A stretch of 64,000 nt of DNA from Eucalyptus grandis (GCF_016545825.1 NC_052619.1:14957501-15021500), one strand, 5' to 3'. Positions 36,306 through 49,029 are shown, numbered from the stretch's first letter. Made by a program: numbers and translations. The notes: generated from the sequence alone by a model not told the origin.

Positions 36306-36929
36306 GGGTTCATTTAATAACGCTTCTACTTCAGGAGATAATTTCTTTCCAGAATTAGTCATTTTCTATTTGTATTCCCTAGAATAATTTCTCGGTAAAA
36401 GAACGCATTTTTAATTATACAAATTTTTTATTCTTTGAATAGAAAAAGAATAATAATGCGTTTGGTATGATTCGAAAAATTTGTTGTAATGCATAATTTC
36501 TTAAAAAAAATTTTTTCTTATTCTTCCTTACTGCCACTGTCGCCCGTGCCTATTAACCGTCGCCAACCACCGACCGTTGCCAACCACCGATCGCCAACAT
36601 TGACTGTCGCGGGAGACCACCAGTGGTGACAGCGGTTGGCGATTGACAATGGTGGTAGTGTGCTAGTGGTGACAATCGGCTAACCAGTGAGCAGCAACAA
36701 TTGGCAGCTGTTGGACACTAGCCGGCAGCAACAAGGGGTGGCAAAAGACAAAGAAGAAGAAAAGATGAAAAGAAAAAAAAAAAGAGAAAATAACTTATTT
36801 ATATAAATTGTTTTTTTAGAATAAGAAGTTACTTTTTATTTTTATTTCTATTCCTATTTTAAATCCATTCTTTGGCTACTTTTTTATTTCGGGGAATAGA
36901 AAAATTAATTGACGTTACAGATGGATTTC

Positions 36930-36960
<31 letters not shown>

Positions 36961-37014
36961 CGGAGAACAAAAGAATAGAAAGTGGAAGAAATAAAAACGT
37001 TACTAAATGGAGCC
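36306..37014. mobile_element. Tourist/Harbinger-like MITE 1 (709 bp, TTA target duplication)
   Basis: The left end GGGTTCATTTAATAACG pairs with the right end, whose complement reads GGCTCCATTTAGTAACG. TTA flanks both sides (36303-36305 and 37015-37017), the preferred target of PIF/Harbinger elements. The core (about 36530-36740) is GC-rich with CCACCG/CCGTCGCCA repeats, and no transposase is present. A T-run (36932-36960) lies near the right end. Confidence 0.75.
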
Positions 37015-37403
37015 TTAGCCGAACAAAGCAAAAGGATGACTTGCAACTAAGAATTGGTTTAATGTGTGTCTGTATACTTTTGTCGTCATTGTTTTTCCAA
37101 ATAAAGCGTTCTCTATGAGAATTTTTGGGGATTAGTCATGTCATGTTCTATTCGACTTTACTTCTTGGCGATCGAATACAAGGACAATTGATGGATTATA
37201 AAGTAATGTAGTACGATCTCCTATGTTAATGAGGTCTGAAGGAAAAATCTCTAGAAAAGAAGAATATCCAGCAAGCATAGTACTCTCCACTGCTCTTTAA
37301 AGATTGCCCAACAAAGATAGGGTGAGTTAGGATAAAGTCGTCCACTAATTTCTCTTAGACACCTCAAATCACTCCAACATGACTTTGCGAATCAGTACTC
37401 TTT

Positions 37404-37592
37404 TTAAGTATATCGAAACACCGTGAAATTCTCAATAATTAGCGATCGGTGCGATGCAGGAGAGCTCGTGGAGAAAGTGCCCGCTTGGTCCTTATAAAGA
37501 GGGGCAAAGAGGACCCGAGTCGCGTTGAAAAAGGAGGGAGGGGCCCCCGAAAGCATGAAAAGCAACGCCAGGAAAACGCGCAGAAACTGCAT
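37404..37592 (-). CDS. Candidate small secreted peptide ORF (62 aa), tentative
   Basis: I recognise no family. From the ATG at 37592 the frame begins MQFLRVFLALLFMLSG, which has the look of a signal peptide (charged start, hydrophobic core, small residues), followed by about 36 polar residues ending in NFTVFRYT. A TATAAATT box lies at 37659-37652, about 60 bp upstream, a fitting distance for a short leader. The same frame opens further upstream, so the start is chosen by the TATA box and the signal peptide. No splice continuation could be proven. It may be the first exon of a larger gene or chance. Confidence 0.22.
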   Translation of the reverse strand: MQFLRVFLALLFMLSGAPPSFFNATRVLFAPLYKDQAGTFSTSSPASHRSLIIENFTVFRYT

Positions 37593-37999
37593 GATTGAAG
37601 GCGTAGTATAATAATTCCATGCTTGAAACAAAGAGGGTTTCGATAATTCGCAATTTATAAAATGCGTGGGGCGGAGAAGAAGATGCCTTTTGGGGGTGAG
37701 GGTGAACGGTTGATGATGATGGCGATCGTGGTGCCTTTTTTTCCTTTGAGGGAGCGTGGGCTGGTGGTCATATGGGCATGTGACCACTCTGATTTCGCAG
37801 CACATGCACGAGAGCATATGCACATGTTCCTTCTTCTTCCTCTTTCCCCATCATCTGTTATCCAGTTGCGGAGAGAGAGAGAAATTTATTCATCAAAATG
37901 GAGTGAGAAAAAAGCTGACAATTCGAACTGGCACCACAAGAAAAAACACATTCCCTCACCCAATAATAGAGAGAGACAGATTGACATGATTTTGATCTA

Positions 38000-38855
38000 A
38001 ATGAAGACATCACATATTAAATATATATGATTTCCCTCCCCCGCAAAATCATCTTAAAAAGGTATTTCAGAGGGAAAACTTTGGGTGATTAGTGTTTCTC
38101 GGAAGGTAATTAATTCATCGGATCCATCTTTTGACAAGAGGAAAGTCTTTGCTTGATGAAAAGGAAGAGTTCAGTCCGACAAGGGCCGAAACTTTGGCAC
38201 CGTCTCTCGCCCATTCTTCTTTGATTCGGGCTAGCTTGCATGTTGTATAATCCACCTTTATGATATTAATTGAGAGTAAGCTCAAAGTGTATTCAAATGA
38301 CTAAAGAATCAATGTTCATGTTGGAACAATAAAAATGCTAGATCATCCCAATCCCATTATATCACAATATCCGATTGGGTTGTGCAATAGTTATAGTTAC
38401 CAAATCAATTACCATAATCCGTCTTTTGCTCTCTACAATGGATAATGAATCATCCAAAAGAAAAGAAAAGAAAAAACGAATTGGGGATTTACCATCATGG
38501 ATGTAAGCTTCCAAAAAATTATGCTCTTGATATTCTGAACCCTTTAACCATTAAATGTCTCTTTTCTTCTTTTATCTCACTTCTTTAAATGATTGTCGTC
38601 GGAAACAGCGTGACAATTCTAGTCTAGCCCCACCAAAACTTGGATTTTCAACTCAAGTTTGACTTAATGAAGCAGCCCTGTGTACTTTGACTTGAGGTAA
38701 AAGGTAAAGCTTAAATCATGGCTAAAATTAAGCTCATCTTGAAATGAGGCAACGATGATCGATGTTTCTTTTTAGTGGTATGATATTTTATTTTTATCAT
38801 TTAAGTAATGTGGTAATTACTTATTGGATGTGTCTAAAGAAAGCAATAAAGTAAT
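38000..38855. other. Intergenic stretch, no gene seen
   Basis: AT-rich with no coding signature. It lies between the tentative peptide and the inverted-repeat element. Confidence 0.45.
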
Positions 38856-38858
38856 AAG

Positions 38859-39147
38859 GAAAAATGATACAAATTGTTCATGAATCATGGCATGTATAAT
38901 ATAATTCATGAACTTTTGATTAAATGTTCAATGTAATTCCTAAACTTTTAATTTGTTTAATATGATTTTTAGACTTTCGATACATGTTCAACTTAATTGC
39001 TAAAATATATAAAAATGTTCAACAAATCAAAAGTTTAGGAATATATTGTGCATTAGGTTATAATTCATAAACCATATTGAATAATTAAAAATTTATGGAC
39101 CACACTACACATTTGACCAAAGTTTGAGAGTCATTTATGTCATTTTC
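38859..39147. mobile_element. Inverted-repeat MITE-like element (about 289 bp)
   Basis: The left half (GGAAAAATGATACAAATTGT, then TTCCTAAACTTTT) and the right half are complementary over most of their length. The complement of the right end reads GAAAATGACATAAATGACTC. The element is nearly a perfect foldback with a short loop near 39000. Confidence 0.6.
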
Positions 39148-39149
39148 GA

Positions 39150-40920
39150 GCCTTCCATGTTTTGATGCCCAACTATAGCTCACCACGTCCTTCCATTAAA
39201 GCAGGTCTCAGTAGGGTTTCTCAGTAGAACTAGCATTCTCCGTTTCCTCAAGTAATTGTTCAATAGCCAACTACGGAAAACTTCACGAGTAGCCATTATT
39301 TCGGAAAGCGGATCCTTTCTTTCGCTATACCTAACGAGCGATTCCACAGCACCATCTGAAATCTAGCGAGACAAGCAGATTCCGCGTGGCGTCGAAATTG
39401 GCATTACCCCCTCCAGTGTCTTTACTCGAAATAGCCCCAGGCTCTAATATCTCTTCCCTACTAGGTTTTCGCCTTTGTCCGTGCGGCGATAGGCGGGAGC
39501 GGCATTCGTTTTCACGGTGTCCGAGGGAAGGTGCATGCCCGTGATTTGCGTTCTTCCTAAAAAGAAGGGAATCCTATGCGGGCCGTCTCTTCCTCCACTT
39601 TTTACTCATCAATCATCATTATTGAATTTTCCGTAGTTTCAATTGAAAGTCCAAAATGGCAAAATGGAGGCTTTGAGACACTGACACTGACTCCAATAAT
39701 CCCCGCCCACATTGGCTCGCACCAATTCAGTTCAAACTCTAACATGTGCCGCCGTCCACTACCCGATGCTTCATCTCCTGCTAGGGCTGAGTTTGGGCCG
39801 GGCCGGGTCGGGTCGGACCAGCATTTACCCGAAAATAGGCCCGGCCCGATGATCTCGGGCCGGAGATCCTAGACTGAAGCGAAGATATGTGATTTGTCCT
39901 TGATCGATGACGAGCAGGGCTTTCGGGCCGGTCCGGGCCGTGCGGTCAGAGTTGCAAATGTAGATTTTTCTTGATCTCTCATGTGAACAGTAGTTAACAA
40001 AACCAGCACATCTTCGACCGCGCCGCAAGCGCTCGCAAGCATCTACATTTGCAGCGCGCAAGTCACCAAATTTAAACGGGATTGGGAGATTCATACATGA
40101 GCTTGCTAGAGCTTGAGGGAAAGCAGAAGAAGATATATTCACAGAATAGTGAAAAGACGAATTGGGGAAAATATTTTCCTTCGGGACCGTGCCGTGGCAC
40201 GAGCAAGCCGGGTTTTATTTCCCATGAGACCTTTGCTCAAACCCACCCAATTTCCCTTTGGCCTTTTCACGGGCTTAGGTGAGCCGATCGGATCGCCAAG
40301 GCTTTTGCTTGAGGGGATGTGTTCATAGATATTTTTATTAAATATACATATAGATATAGGTTCATGGACATACTCGATATCAACCGCTCTTTTTATTTGC
40401 ACTCACTCCATTTGTCTCCACCTCTATAGCTTATAACTATGGAAAGAACTGTGATTATTTAGGGAAATTACAGAAACCTCCATCAACTTTCCCATATATT
40501 TTGCTAGTTATATGCTTTGATTAGTCGATTTTTCAAAAGGTGGCAGCAATTGCTCTAATCTCGATGATTTGCCTTAAATGCTTAGCGGATCATTTTTAGG
40601 GGAGATCATACATTGGGATATTATGATGAATTAGAATCAATCAACGATGTGCATAATTAAGCGATAGTGCGTAATTTTGAGACATATGAAAAATTAATGA
40701 TGACATGAAAGATGTGTTCATATCGTTCAATTGTCTCTAATGGGGATGCGCTCTTCCTTACACTAAGATCCATAACAACAGATTGTTAAATGTCTAAATC
40801 ACAATTATATTAGTATATATACAATGTCAAGTAATATAGGAATGTCAAATGCTACATGTACAAAATCGGTTGTCTAATCCAATTGAATTTCCCAAATTTT
40901 CTCGCGATTGATCGATCCTT
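39150..40920. other. Intergenic stretch with GC-rich palindromic patch
   Basis: At 39793-39867 a patch of GGGCCGGGCCGGGTCGG type is answered by GGCCCGGCCCGATGATCTCG, followed by further GGCCGGTCCGGGCC at about 39925. This resembles subterminal repeats of hAT-like elements, but no ends are found. No gene is seen. Confidence 0.4.
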
Positions 40921-40925
40921 TGATC

Positions 40926-40933
40926 TATAAATA
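40926..40933 (+). promoter_or_regulatory. TATA box of the PMEI-like relic
   Basis: TATAAATA 46 bp before the ATG at 40979. A functional-looking core promoter survives although the reading frame is broken. Confidence 0.5.
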
Positions 40934-40978
40934 CTGATACAATTGTCTCCGTAAGAAAACCACGCGAGAAATATCAAA

Positions 40979-41502
40979 ATGGATCGTGCATTCTCCATTG
41001 CTTGTCTCTGCCTCACCCTTCTCCTGGTCTTCCACCATGTTCGTTCCGAGGACGTCGTTCAGGACACTTGCCTGCAGGTCGTGGCCGGAGACCTGAAAGT
41101 GAGCCTCGACTTCTGTGTGGGTTCTCTTGGGTCGGAACCCGGGAGCCAAACGGCGACGTCGACGGGCTAGGACTAATGGCGCTCAAGTTGGTACAAGCTA
41201 ACATCCCCGGCGCGATCAACTATATGCATAAGCTGTTGCAGCAACCGTTGGACCCTTCTGAGAAGAGCGCCGTCTAGCGCTGGTCGGGGCTCTATTCTGG
41301 ATCAGTCCAGCCCTCGAGAGGCACGATCCCAGCTTACCAGGCAAAGAGCTACGACATGGTCGACACTTGGGCGTCCGGGGTGTTGATCAACGTGGGTGCG
41401 TGCGAGTCTCAAATTTGGCAGATCCGACCTTTGGCAAAGCCGGACCCGGACATTGATGGATTGTCTAGAATTGAACTTGGGATTCTCTCGGTTCTTAAAT
41501 GA
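40979..41502 (+). pseudogene. Pectin methylesterase/invertase inhibitor (PMEI) family pseudogene 1
   Basis: Intact, the gene would give a secreted four-helix inhibitor of about 175 residues, of the Pla a 1/invertase-inhibitor type. Visible parts are a signal peptide (MDRAFSIACLCLTLLLVFHH), the first helix with VVQDTC and LDFC, GLGLMALKLVQANI, then AYQAKSYDMVDTWASGVLINVGACE and a C-terminal helix ending at 41502. Breaks: a one-base frame slip near 41155-41165 (the original frame stops at 41168-41170), an in-frame TAG at 41275-41277, and loss of the third disulfide cysteine, which now reads Trp just after that stop. It is single-exon, as usual for the family. Confidence 0.8.
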
Positions 41503-41504
41503 AC

Positions 41505-42535
41505 ACTATTAGGGATGTGATTATTATTATTTGGGGTTATGATTATCCTCACAGTGAGTATAATGAGTGAGATATCTTATATTATTAGCTGATTTTGATA
41601 GGAATAAAAGCTTTGCGATTGGGTTCCTCTATCTCATATATTTTTAGTTACATTCTCTACATATAGAAATATTTATGTTTATATATATTTATATATGCAA
41701 AAAAAACTTAACGTCATAAAGAAATTCTATAGAAATGCAAGATGTAATTATAAGATAAGTCAAAGGGTTTTATATATGAATTCACAAATAAGTTGATAGG
41801 ATAAAGAAAGAGTGAATTGAAGTCCTGACGTGGTGTCTACCTTCACCAACATGAGGCCCCCTAATTCCTTGTCTATCTTTATCTTCCCGACAAAGAGGGA
41901 ATAGAAGGATAGCGTGAGGTCTCTCATCTCAGGGTGGTTCTCTCGCCTGTTTCCTCGGTGAGCCTTTTAATTTGGTGTTATGAGTTATAAGTCGATAGGA
42001 TAAAGAAAGAGTGGATGTAAATTCTGTGGTTATGGGTTATGACATTAATTTGGTGCAATCATTAAATTTATTTTAAAGTACTGTTATGAGTTGATATTCG
42101 ATTAGATTCTATAGAACGGTAATGATGCAGCGGGACGGTGGTAATTTTGCAAGCATGCAACTTTGTATGAAACTGATCAATTCTCTCTCGAATATACATT
42201 GATTAAAGATAAAGAAGAATTGTGTTCTTAATATGGTAGGGAAAAGCATAACTTAAATAGGATAGAAGATCTAATCCATAACTTATTATAGCAGCAAAGT
42301 AAACTTCCGATCTTTGAAAAAAAAAAAGTTTTCAATTAACTGAACTATATTAAAAAATGTATCAAAAACTTTATTTAAATATCTGTTCTTGGATATTCAT
42401 CAAAAGTTGATATCTTCTTGAAAACTCCTGCCTAAATTTCTCCGCAACTGCGTCGAAGAGCTGCGGGAAGTTGGCAAATCAAATATGTCGGTATTGTCAT
42501 TAATCTTTAGCTTGATTTTGATCATTCGTACTTCT
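41505..42535. other. Intergenic stretch
   Basis: A block like GATAGGATAAAGAAAGAGTG occurs at about 41796 and again at about 41993, a direct repeat of about 197 bp. Otherwise AT-rich with no gene. Confidence 0.45.
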
Positions 42536-42539
42536 TCAG

Positions 42540-43000
42540 CTGTAATCTACCGTGCTACCCTACCGGAAAACGCTCCTTCCGCAGAAAAAACACTGCAACA
42601 TCATCGCCAACTTCAGACACATTATGCCTATGCTAACAGAGAAGGATGATCTCTCCGTAGTAGAACGAACTGCGCTGTTAGATGCAAACTCTGCCCGAGC
42701 TAAAACAAAGTCCGACTGCTTATCTCCACAGATAACTCCGAATCAGATTACCGAAAGTGCGGTTCGCTACCTCAGTTCGTTTGTTGGTCTGTGCATGTCC
42801 TATGCTGCCAAAATTCAACACGCAGCCAAATATGTGCCACGGACTTTCCCAAAAACGACTGAGGAACCCGGAGTCACAGTTCGAAGTGATCGATTTAGGT
42901 ACCCCGTTCGACCACACAATTTCTGAGAAAGATAGCTCTGTGACATGTGGTCGCATTTGGTGTCTTCTGGCATGGGATGAGACAAACTCCAACCCATTAA
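42540..43000 (-). mobile_element. Ty3/gypsy integrase relic
   Basis: On the minus strand the integrase core is recognisable: GVPKSITSNCDSGFLSRFW (degenerate from the usual SDRD...F..FW), then HAQTNKRTEVANRT, matching the family's HPQTDGQTEVVNRT, then a shifted frame with DFVLARAEFASNSA, matching the LAQAEFAYN block. Several stops and frame slips are present, and flanking pol and long terminal repeats are absent. Confidence 0.75.
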
Positions 43001-43029
43001 TGTGCCTTATTAGATCTACTATCTAAAAT

Positions 43030-45120
43030 TTGATATATGCTTAATTTAGGAAAATATAACATGGGAAATATATTTGTCACATCCAATTAGACATGTAGAA
43101 TTCATATCTTAAACCTTGATGGAAGGTTGAGATTTGACAACTCTAGGGTTGGTTCTATCACTCTCTCTATATAAGACCTCTTTTTGGTAGAGAATGAATG
43201 TATTCCATCGCCGTGCTTTTGCTATTTCCACAAAATTGAAAAGAGAACAAATACACACTCATCATAAGGATTATAGAGAAGAGTGGTGAAGATTCATACC
43301 CACAGAAAGATATATTCTCATTCGTTGGATTAATAATGGCTACGTTTGATTCGAGTACGCTATATTTCATTAATTTTATATTATGTTCATGTGATTAAAA
43401 GATCCTTTTATTCTAACAGGTCAATCACCATAAAATTTGAGTCCAAAATACGTTGAGGACATGATAAATCCAAAACAATGCCATGGAAAGGTCCTCCCAA
43501 AGATCATCTAGGACGGAAAAGGTGTACACAAGCCAGCATTGCCCACAATTGTGATGAACTAAAATGCCAACAATCGCCATGAAGTAATTTACGAATGCTT
43601 TATGAAATTTATAGAGTCGATATATATAGAAAGTTTATGATATGATATATATCAGAGGGTGTTCTCAATAGAAATCCTATTTTGAATGGATGCTGAACAA
43701 TTGAGTTTGTGGTCTTGTTTAAACAACAAACACAATCGTGTCAATTTACTTGGAATGTCAAAGTTTAAAAACCTTCGTATTATACCTCTTATTATTCATA
43801 TGATAAGCAAACTCTCGAAGAAAAGACTTAGAAATTAGCAGCATCAACACATCGTCAACAACCATTAACTGCTATTCGAACATATCCCGTCATAATTAAT
43901 TCTGGTCCTAAAGTTTCTATTGTTTTTCTTTTGCAATTCAAATTTCACAACACGCATACATCAATTTATTATTTCTTCTTGAAGGAGGGTAGAATCAGTG
44001 AACTATCAACCCCATAAAAAATGTAGTTGATGATAGTATTATGATGTTGACACCTAAATTTTGATAATCCGATTATTCACTTATTGCATTAAAAGTTAGA
44101 GATTAATTTTTAACCCATAAACAAAAATATTAGAATTAAATAGTTTTAGGAGCATTTTTTTTATTGTATTTGCATTGGACTAGTGTTGGATGGATTTGAC
44201 TTGATGGTTCTAAACTTTAGATGAGTTGGATTAAGCCCACAGTGAGAAGAAATTGATCTAAGCTCGCTATTCTCTGATAATCGAAAATTAACTTATGAGA
44301 AATGATAATTCGATATATTTGGTGAATTTTTCATATGTTCATGCAATATACACACTATGTGATATATTTCACAGTAAATCGAAAGATTTTAGAAGTAGGT
44401 CGTATATTTGGTACTAATCTTTAGACAATGTATATTTTGATATAATAAAAGAAACACCAGCACAAGAAATCTTGTCTTCAATCATCCAACGGCGTGGGCA
44501 GAAGGAAAGGGCTGCAAGAACAGGAAAGGATGAGGATATAATATATTCTGAGGGGAAGATTTATTCTTTTCCCTAAAAAGCCATCCCATCTTTACCTATA
44601 AAAGCACACTCACTATAGTATCTTTAGGGCGGACGGCCACAATTCTGAAAAGACAACGTGAGGTCAAAAGTTACCTGACACACACAAAGGAAAAGTCAAG
44701 AAAAACAGTGGAGAGGTGGGAAAAAAGAGAAGAACGTAGGTGGGAAAAACTGAAAAAATAAGCTCTCTCTCGTCCATTCGAGAGGTCAACCAAAGGACTT
44801 TGTCCTTTCTCTGACAAGGTGCAGAGGGAAAAGAAAGGAAGGACGCGAGAGCCCGCGCAGTGGAAAAAGGAAGAAAAAGAAAAAGAAAAGAAAAAAAGAA
44901 AGGGAAGGGGAAGTCTTCTCCTTCATCTTCTCCGACAAGCCCGACGACGCTGCCCATATTTGCTTCGCCGCTGCGCCGTCACCGCTGCAGCTTTGCCCAA
45001 ACCGAGACCCATCGTCCGCGGCTGCCGCTGCTGCTCGACCAAACCGCCCGACGTCGCGAACCGCCTGTCGCCGCTCCTCCACCAGACAAAGTGTCTCCGC
45101 TCGACGCCCCTACCATTATC
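43030..45120. other. Intergenic stretch with an orphan plus-strand promoter-like site
   Basis: A TATAAAAG box at about 44599-44606 is followed by a purine-rich region (44680-44910) and a GC-rich stretch (44930-45110) that ends at the hAT-like insertion at 45127. It could be the first part of a gene cut by that element, but no family is recognisable. The remainder is AT-rich and without genes. Confidence 0.35.
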
Positions 45121-45126
45121 TCAAGT

Positions 45127-46005
45127 TAGGGGTATGCAAAAGAATCAGGACCGATTTAGACCACCCAAAATCGGACCAGAACCAATGGTTCTTAAGAGAG
45201 CTAGTTCGATTCTGATTCTGGTTCTAATTTATGGGAACGGGTGGGGACCGATCCGATTCCCGATTCTATGAGCGGATTCGCCCACCCGCCCGCCTAAATC
45301 AGACGAGTTATATTATACTAATATATTAATTTTTAATATTAAAAAATTTGAAATTAACAAATCTAAAATTTAGGGCTCCAATCACTATCTTATCTCAATT
45401 CACTACTTTCCTACTCCATCTTGTCTCTCTTAATTCAAAATCTCTCCGAGCTCCCCCTTCCTCTCTGATTCACCTCCAAATCTACTCATCTCCCTTGAAC
45501 TTGAATTTTCTCTTCACGTTGTCACCACCTCTGCATTTACTATCACTATCGTCCTCTTTGTTGTTAGGACTCTTTGTTGTTAGGCTCATCCCGCTTCTAC
45601 CTCCCCTCTTCCTCCTTCCCCTCCTCAGGCTTCTCCCCATTATCCTCATCTTCAAGGACGGGCGAACTCTAGGTTTAAGAATGACTCATTGTCCCCGTTA
45701 TCCTCCTCATTGTCGGTCTCGAGGAAGAAGCGGGAGATGACGGAGGTGGTGGCCAAGATGGTGGTGGCGGTCGAGACAAAAGTGGAGCGAGGGTCACAAC
45801 TAATTGAAGGTGAAAAGAGGAAAGCGTGGAGGTTGAACCCGTTCTACGGATTCACCCGAGAATCGGATCGGACTGGCGGTCCAGCTCCCGGATGGATCCA
45901 TGCAACTAGCAAACAGTTTTCGATTTCAATTTTTTGGAATCGGTTTTTAGCGGGCGTTCCTAATTCTAGGTTGGGAATTGCTCGCTTGAACTATGCACAC
46001 CCCTA
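45127..46005. mobile_element. hAT-like non-autonomous element (879 bp)
   Basis: The left end TAGGGGTATGCAAAAGAATC pairs with the right end, whose complement reads TAGGGGTGTGCATAGTTCAA. Subterminal GATTCCGATT/GGACCG repeats occur near both ends. The flanks TCTCAAGT and ACTCAAAG resemble a decayed 8-bp duplication. The inside is pyrimidine-rich and has no transposase. Confidence 0.6.
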
Positions 46006-46009
46006 ACTC

Positions 46010-48080
46010 AAAGTTCGACCACCTCAACGTCACTGGCTGCTTCAACATTCGCTTGTCCCAACAACGCTTCTGACACTCTCACGGATTTGCTATTCGAACC
46101 CACGACGTCAATCGCTATTCCTACTCGTGTCCGAACCAAGTCGATTTCACAAGCTTTTCTATTATTGCAGGTTTATTGGTCATGAGCCTGCTGCCACCGA
46201 GCCTATCTTGATGTAGGTTGTCATTTGCGAATCATTTGCGTCAATCCTATTTTGGAAGCAACTAATCCAAACAAGGTAATTTATTCAAATCAAATTTTGG
46301 TCTTGATGTTATTTTCTAAATTGGAATATTTGATGCTAATGTTGGTTCCATGGAGACTTTAGGCATTATCCGATAGGATATTATTGCCCAAAAATCACTA
46401 TAATTACTAATTTTATCCGTAAGGCATTAGATTACTTTTTTAATTATGTTGATTTTTTTGGCACATTGATGATATTTTAACTTTTAAATCATTATAATTA
46501 TTAATTTGATTCGTAAGATTTCGGATCGATTTTTTAATTATTTTGAGCTTTCTTACATGTTGTAATATTTAGAATTAGAATAATTGTTAATTTAATCCGT
46601 GAGAAAATGGATTATTTTTTCAATTATTTTAACCCTTTATTTAATGAATATCTTGAGTGGATTAGATATAATGCTTATATTTGGAAATTGTTTGCTTTGG
46701 AAAATACCCAAAAAAAATCAAATTGTATATCAGTAGGATAGCTTCCTAAATTAAGATTGCATTTTTTATTAGATTACACGTTAGGATATGTAGAATTTTT
46801 CGATACATTGCCTAGTTTGAATATGATTGCATGTTTAGATCATTTTGGAATATATTAGAATAGATTATAAATAACATTTTCTTTTATAGATAGGGTCCTA
46901 GATAACTTTTGCATATTTAGATAATCTCACATTTTTAAAATAGTTTTCTGAGATTTTTAAGTCAAATTAATTCCTAAAATAGATTAAAAAATTATTCATT
47001 TTAGATAAGTTTAATTAGTTTTTTTAATTAAGATTTTTAATATAAAGATACAAAAATATTATGTGCATGTCAAATAGTTTGCATGTTTGGGTTCATTTAA
47101 TTAGAAATTGTTTGTCAATAGAGTTAGGTCATGTAGTTAAAGTGCATGTTATAAAGGTAAGTTTTAATATTCAAGATAAGATAAAATCCCAAAAATAATT
47201 GCTTGCTTTATGTGTTTAAGTTCTTTTGGTGCAATTTATTTGATTCATTGAGTGTTTAATAATGGTTGAGTATTTGTGTGATCTCTCCATTGCATGATAG
47301 TGATTTAGGTTAAAACCAATCTAGATTGCCTGCAAAGATATTTTTGAAAGTAAAAAGGATGGTATCGAAATGACACTAGTGAAATCTAGTGTAATCGAGT
47401 TCTCATACCCACAATCTTTAGTTCGTAAAAGTAAAATAATTCTCCCGTTATCCAATCAACTTATCATAAACTGATTAGTGACGACTCCTAGCTAATCAGT
47501 TTGCATGTTGAATATTTGAACTTAAGTCACGAATTTGTATGGGCTTGAAAGAGTTTGAATTAAGTGTAGATTTAATAGTCAATTAGCCAAATCCTAAGTG
47601 GGGCGCCCAAGGTTAGGTCACGACACATGATTCACTTTCTTTTTTCGTAATTAGAGCTAGTGTGTTCAACACTTTAAGAACATCGATCTGGCATGGACAA
47701 AAGGGGAAAAAAGATGAAGAAAACAATTGATTCTGATGCTGGCAGCAATACATGTGGTGGATTTATTACTTCTGGGATGATGATAAATGGCCACTTTTAA
47801 TGATGGAGTGATATCCTCTATATTAGGGATGAATTTACATCTTAAATTTACCCTCTAAAAGATTGACACCTCATCATTAGACTCATTTAACGGCTAGATT
47901 AATTTCCTTTTTATTTTTATTTTTCTTCTTCCAAAACTCAAGCGCACAATTATAATTACTTGGCCACCTCAAGGGGGAACTAACATAACAACACACCATT
48001 AAGCTGAGTTCCCTATGATAAGAATCGAATTTGCAATCATCTGTTGATGAGCGGAAAGTATACAGAGGCCCTTGTTAGTT
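46010..48080. other. AT-rich intergenic stretch, probably retrotransposon-derived
   Basis: No frame is supported. The segment around 47590-47625 (GGGGCGCCCAAGGTTAGGTC, then ACGACA) resembles sequence I associate with plant long-terminal-repeat elements, but no paired repeat is found in the window. Confidence 0.35.
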
Positions 48081-48085
48081 AGTTA

Positions 48086-49026
48086 GGGCGCGTACGACAA
48101 AATTTCTGGAACAAAAATCAACTTCTATTCCATAGACGAGTTTCTGAGTAAAGAAACGCGTTTGATAACAATTCAAAATTTATATTTCTAGAATAAAAAT
48201 TCGTTTGATAAAAGAATAAATTTATATTTCTAGGAGTGGCAATGACCGGGATTTGATGGTCGAAGTTCGACATTTGGCCACTGGTGGCAAGCGGCCGGAG
48301 TTCGAAGTCCGGCATCCGGCGTCCGACGTCCGGAGTTTGGCATCCGACGATCGGTGGCCGGCATCCGGCATCCGACGTCTAGAGTTCGACATCCAGTGTT
48401 TGACTAGCTGACAAGTGGGGTCCAACATTTAGAGTTCGGTTTTCAATGTCCCGAGTTTGACAACTAGCAGCCGGTGGCCAACGGTCGAAGTCCGATGGGT
48501 GGCGGCGGTGGCCAACGGCCGAAGTCCGATGGGTGGCGGCGGGCGGCCGACTTCCATGGTCGATGGCAAGCGACGGGCAGTCGACGGCGAACGTCCGATG
48601 GTCGGCAGTGGACCTCCAACGTCTAGTGGTTGGCAAGCGGCCAACAACTGACGGGCATCTGACGACTAACGATCGACGACGGGCCAGAGTTTGGTGGCCG
48701 GTGGTCGGCGGCGGACAATCGGTGGCGGTCGGCTAGCTAGTGGCAATGAGTGGTGAGCGTTCAGTGTCCCATGGGCAGGCTGGTGGGTGATGGTCGGAAC
48801 AAGAGTGAATAATGAGAAAAATTTTGATTGCTTAATTCTATTCTAGAAATAGAAAAACTTAAAATTTTAATTTCTGATTTTTGCTCCAAATTTATTTATG
48901 GAATAGAAATCTATTTTAGAAATAGAAAAATTAAATTGCGTTACGAAATGGATTTTTGTTCCGGACCTATTCCGGAGAATAGAAAAACAGAGAAATCAAG
49001 AAATAAAAATGTTGTCATGCGTGCCC
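48086..49026. mobile_element. Tourist/Harbinger-like MITE 2 (941 bp, TTA target duplication)
   Basis: The left end GGGCGCGTACGACAAAATTT pairs with the right end, whose complement reads GGGCACGCATGACAACATTT. TTA flanks both sides (48083-48085, 49027-49029). The core at 48250-48790 is GC-rich and built from short degenerate repeats (GTCCGGCATCCGG, GGTGGCCGGCA). Confidence 0.75.
48250..48790. repeat. GC-rich degenerate minisatellite in MITE 2
   Basis: Many variants of a short unit such as GTCCGGCATCCGGC and CGACGTCCGAAGT, plus a 48-bp direct repeat near 48480-48545 (GGTGGCCAACGGTCGAAGTC and again GGTGGCCAACGGCCGAAGTC). Base composition differs sharply from the AT-rich flanks. Confidence 0.6.
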
Positions 49027-49029
49027 TTA

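Noticed and set aside
48250..48790. Overlapping frames in GC-rich DNA on both strands
   Set aside because: They arise from the minisatellite core of a MITE, where stop codons are rare by composition.
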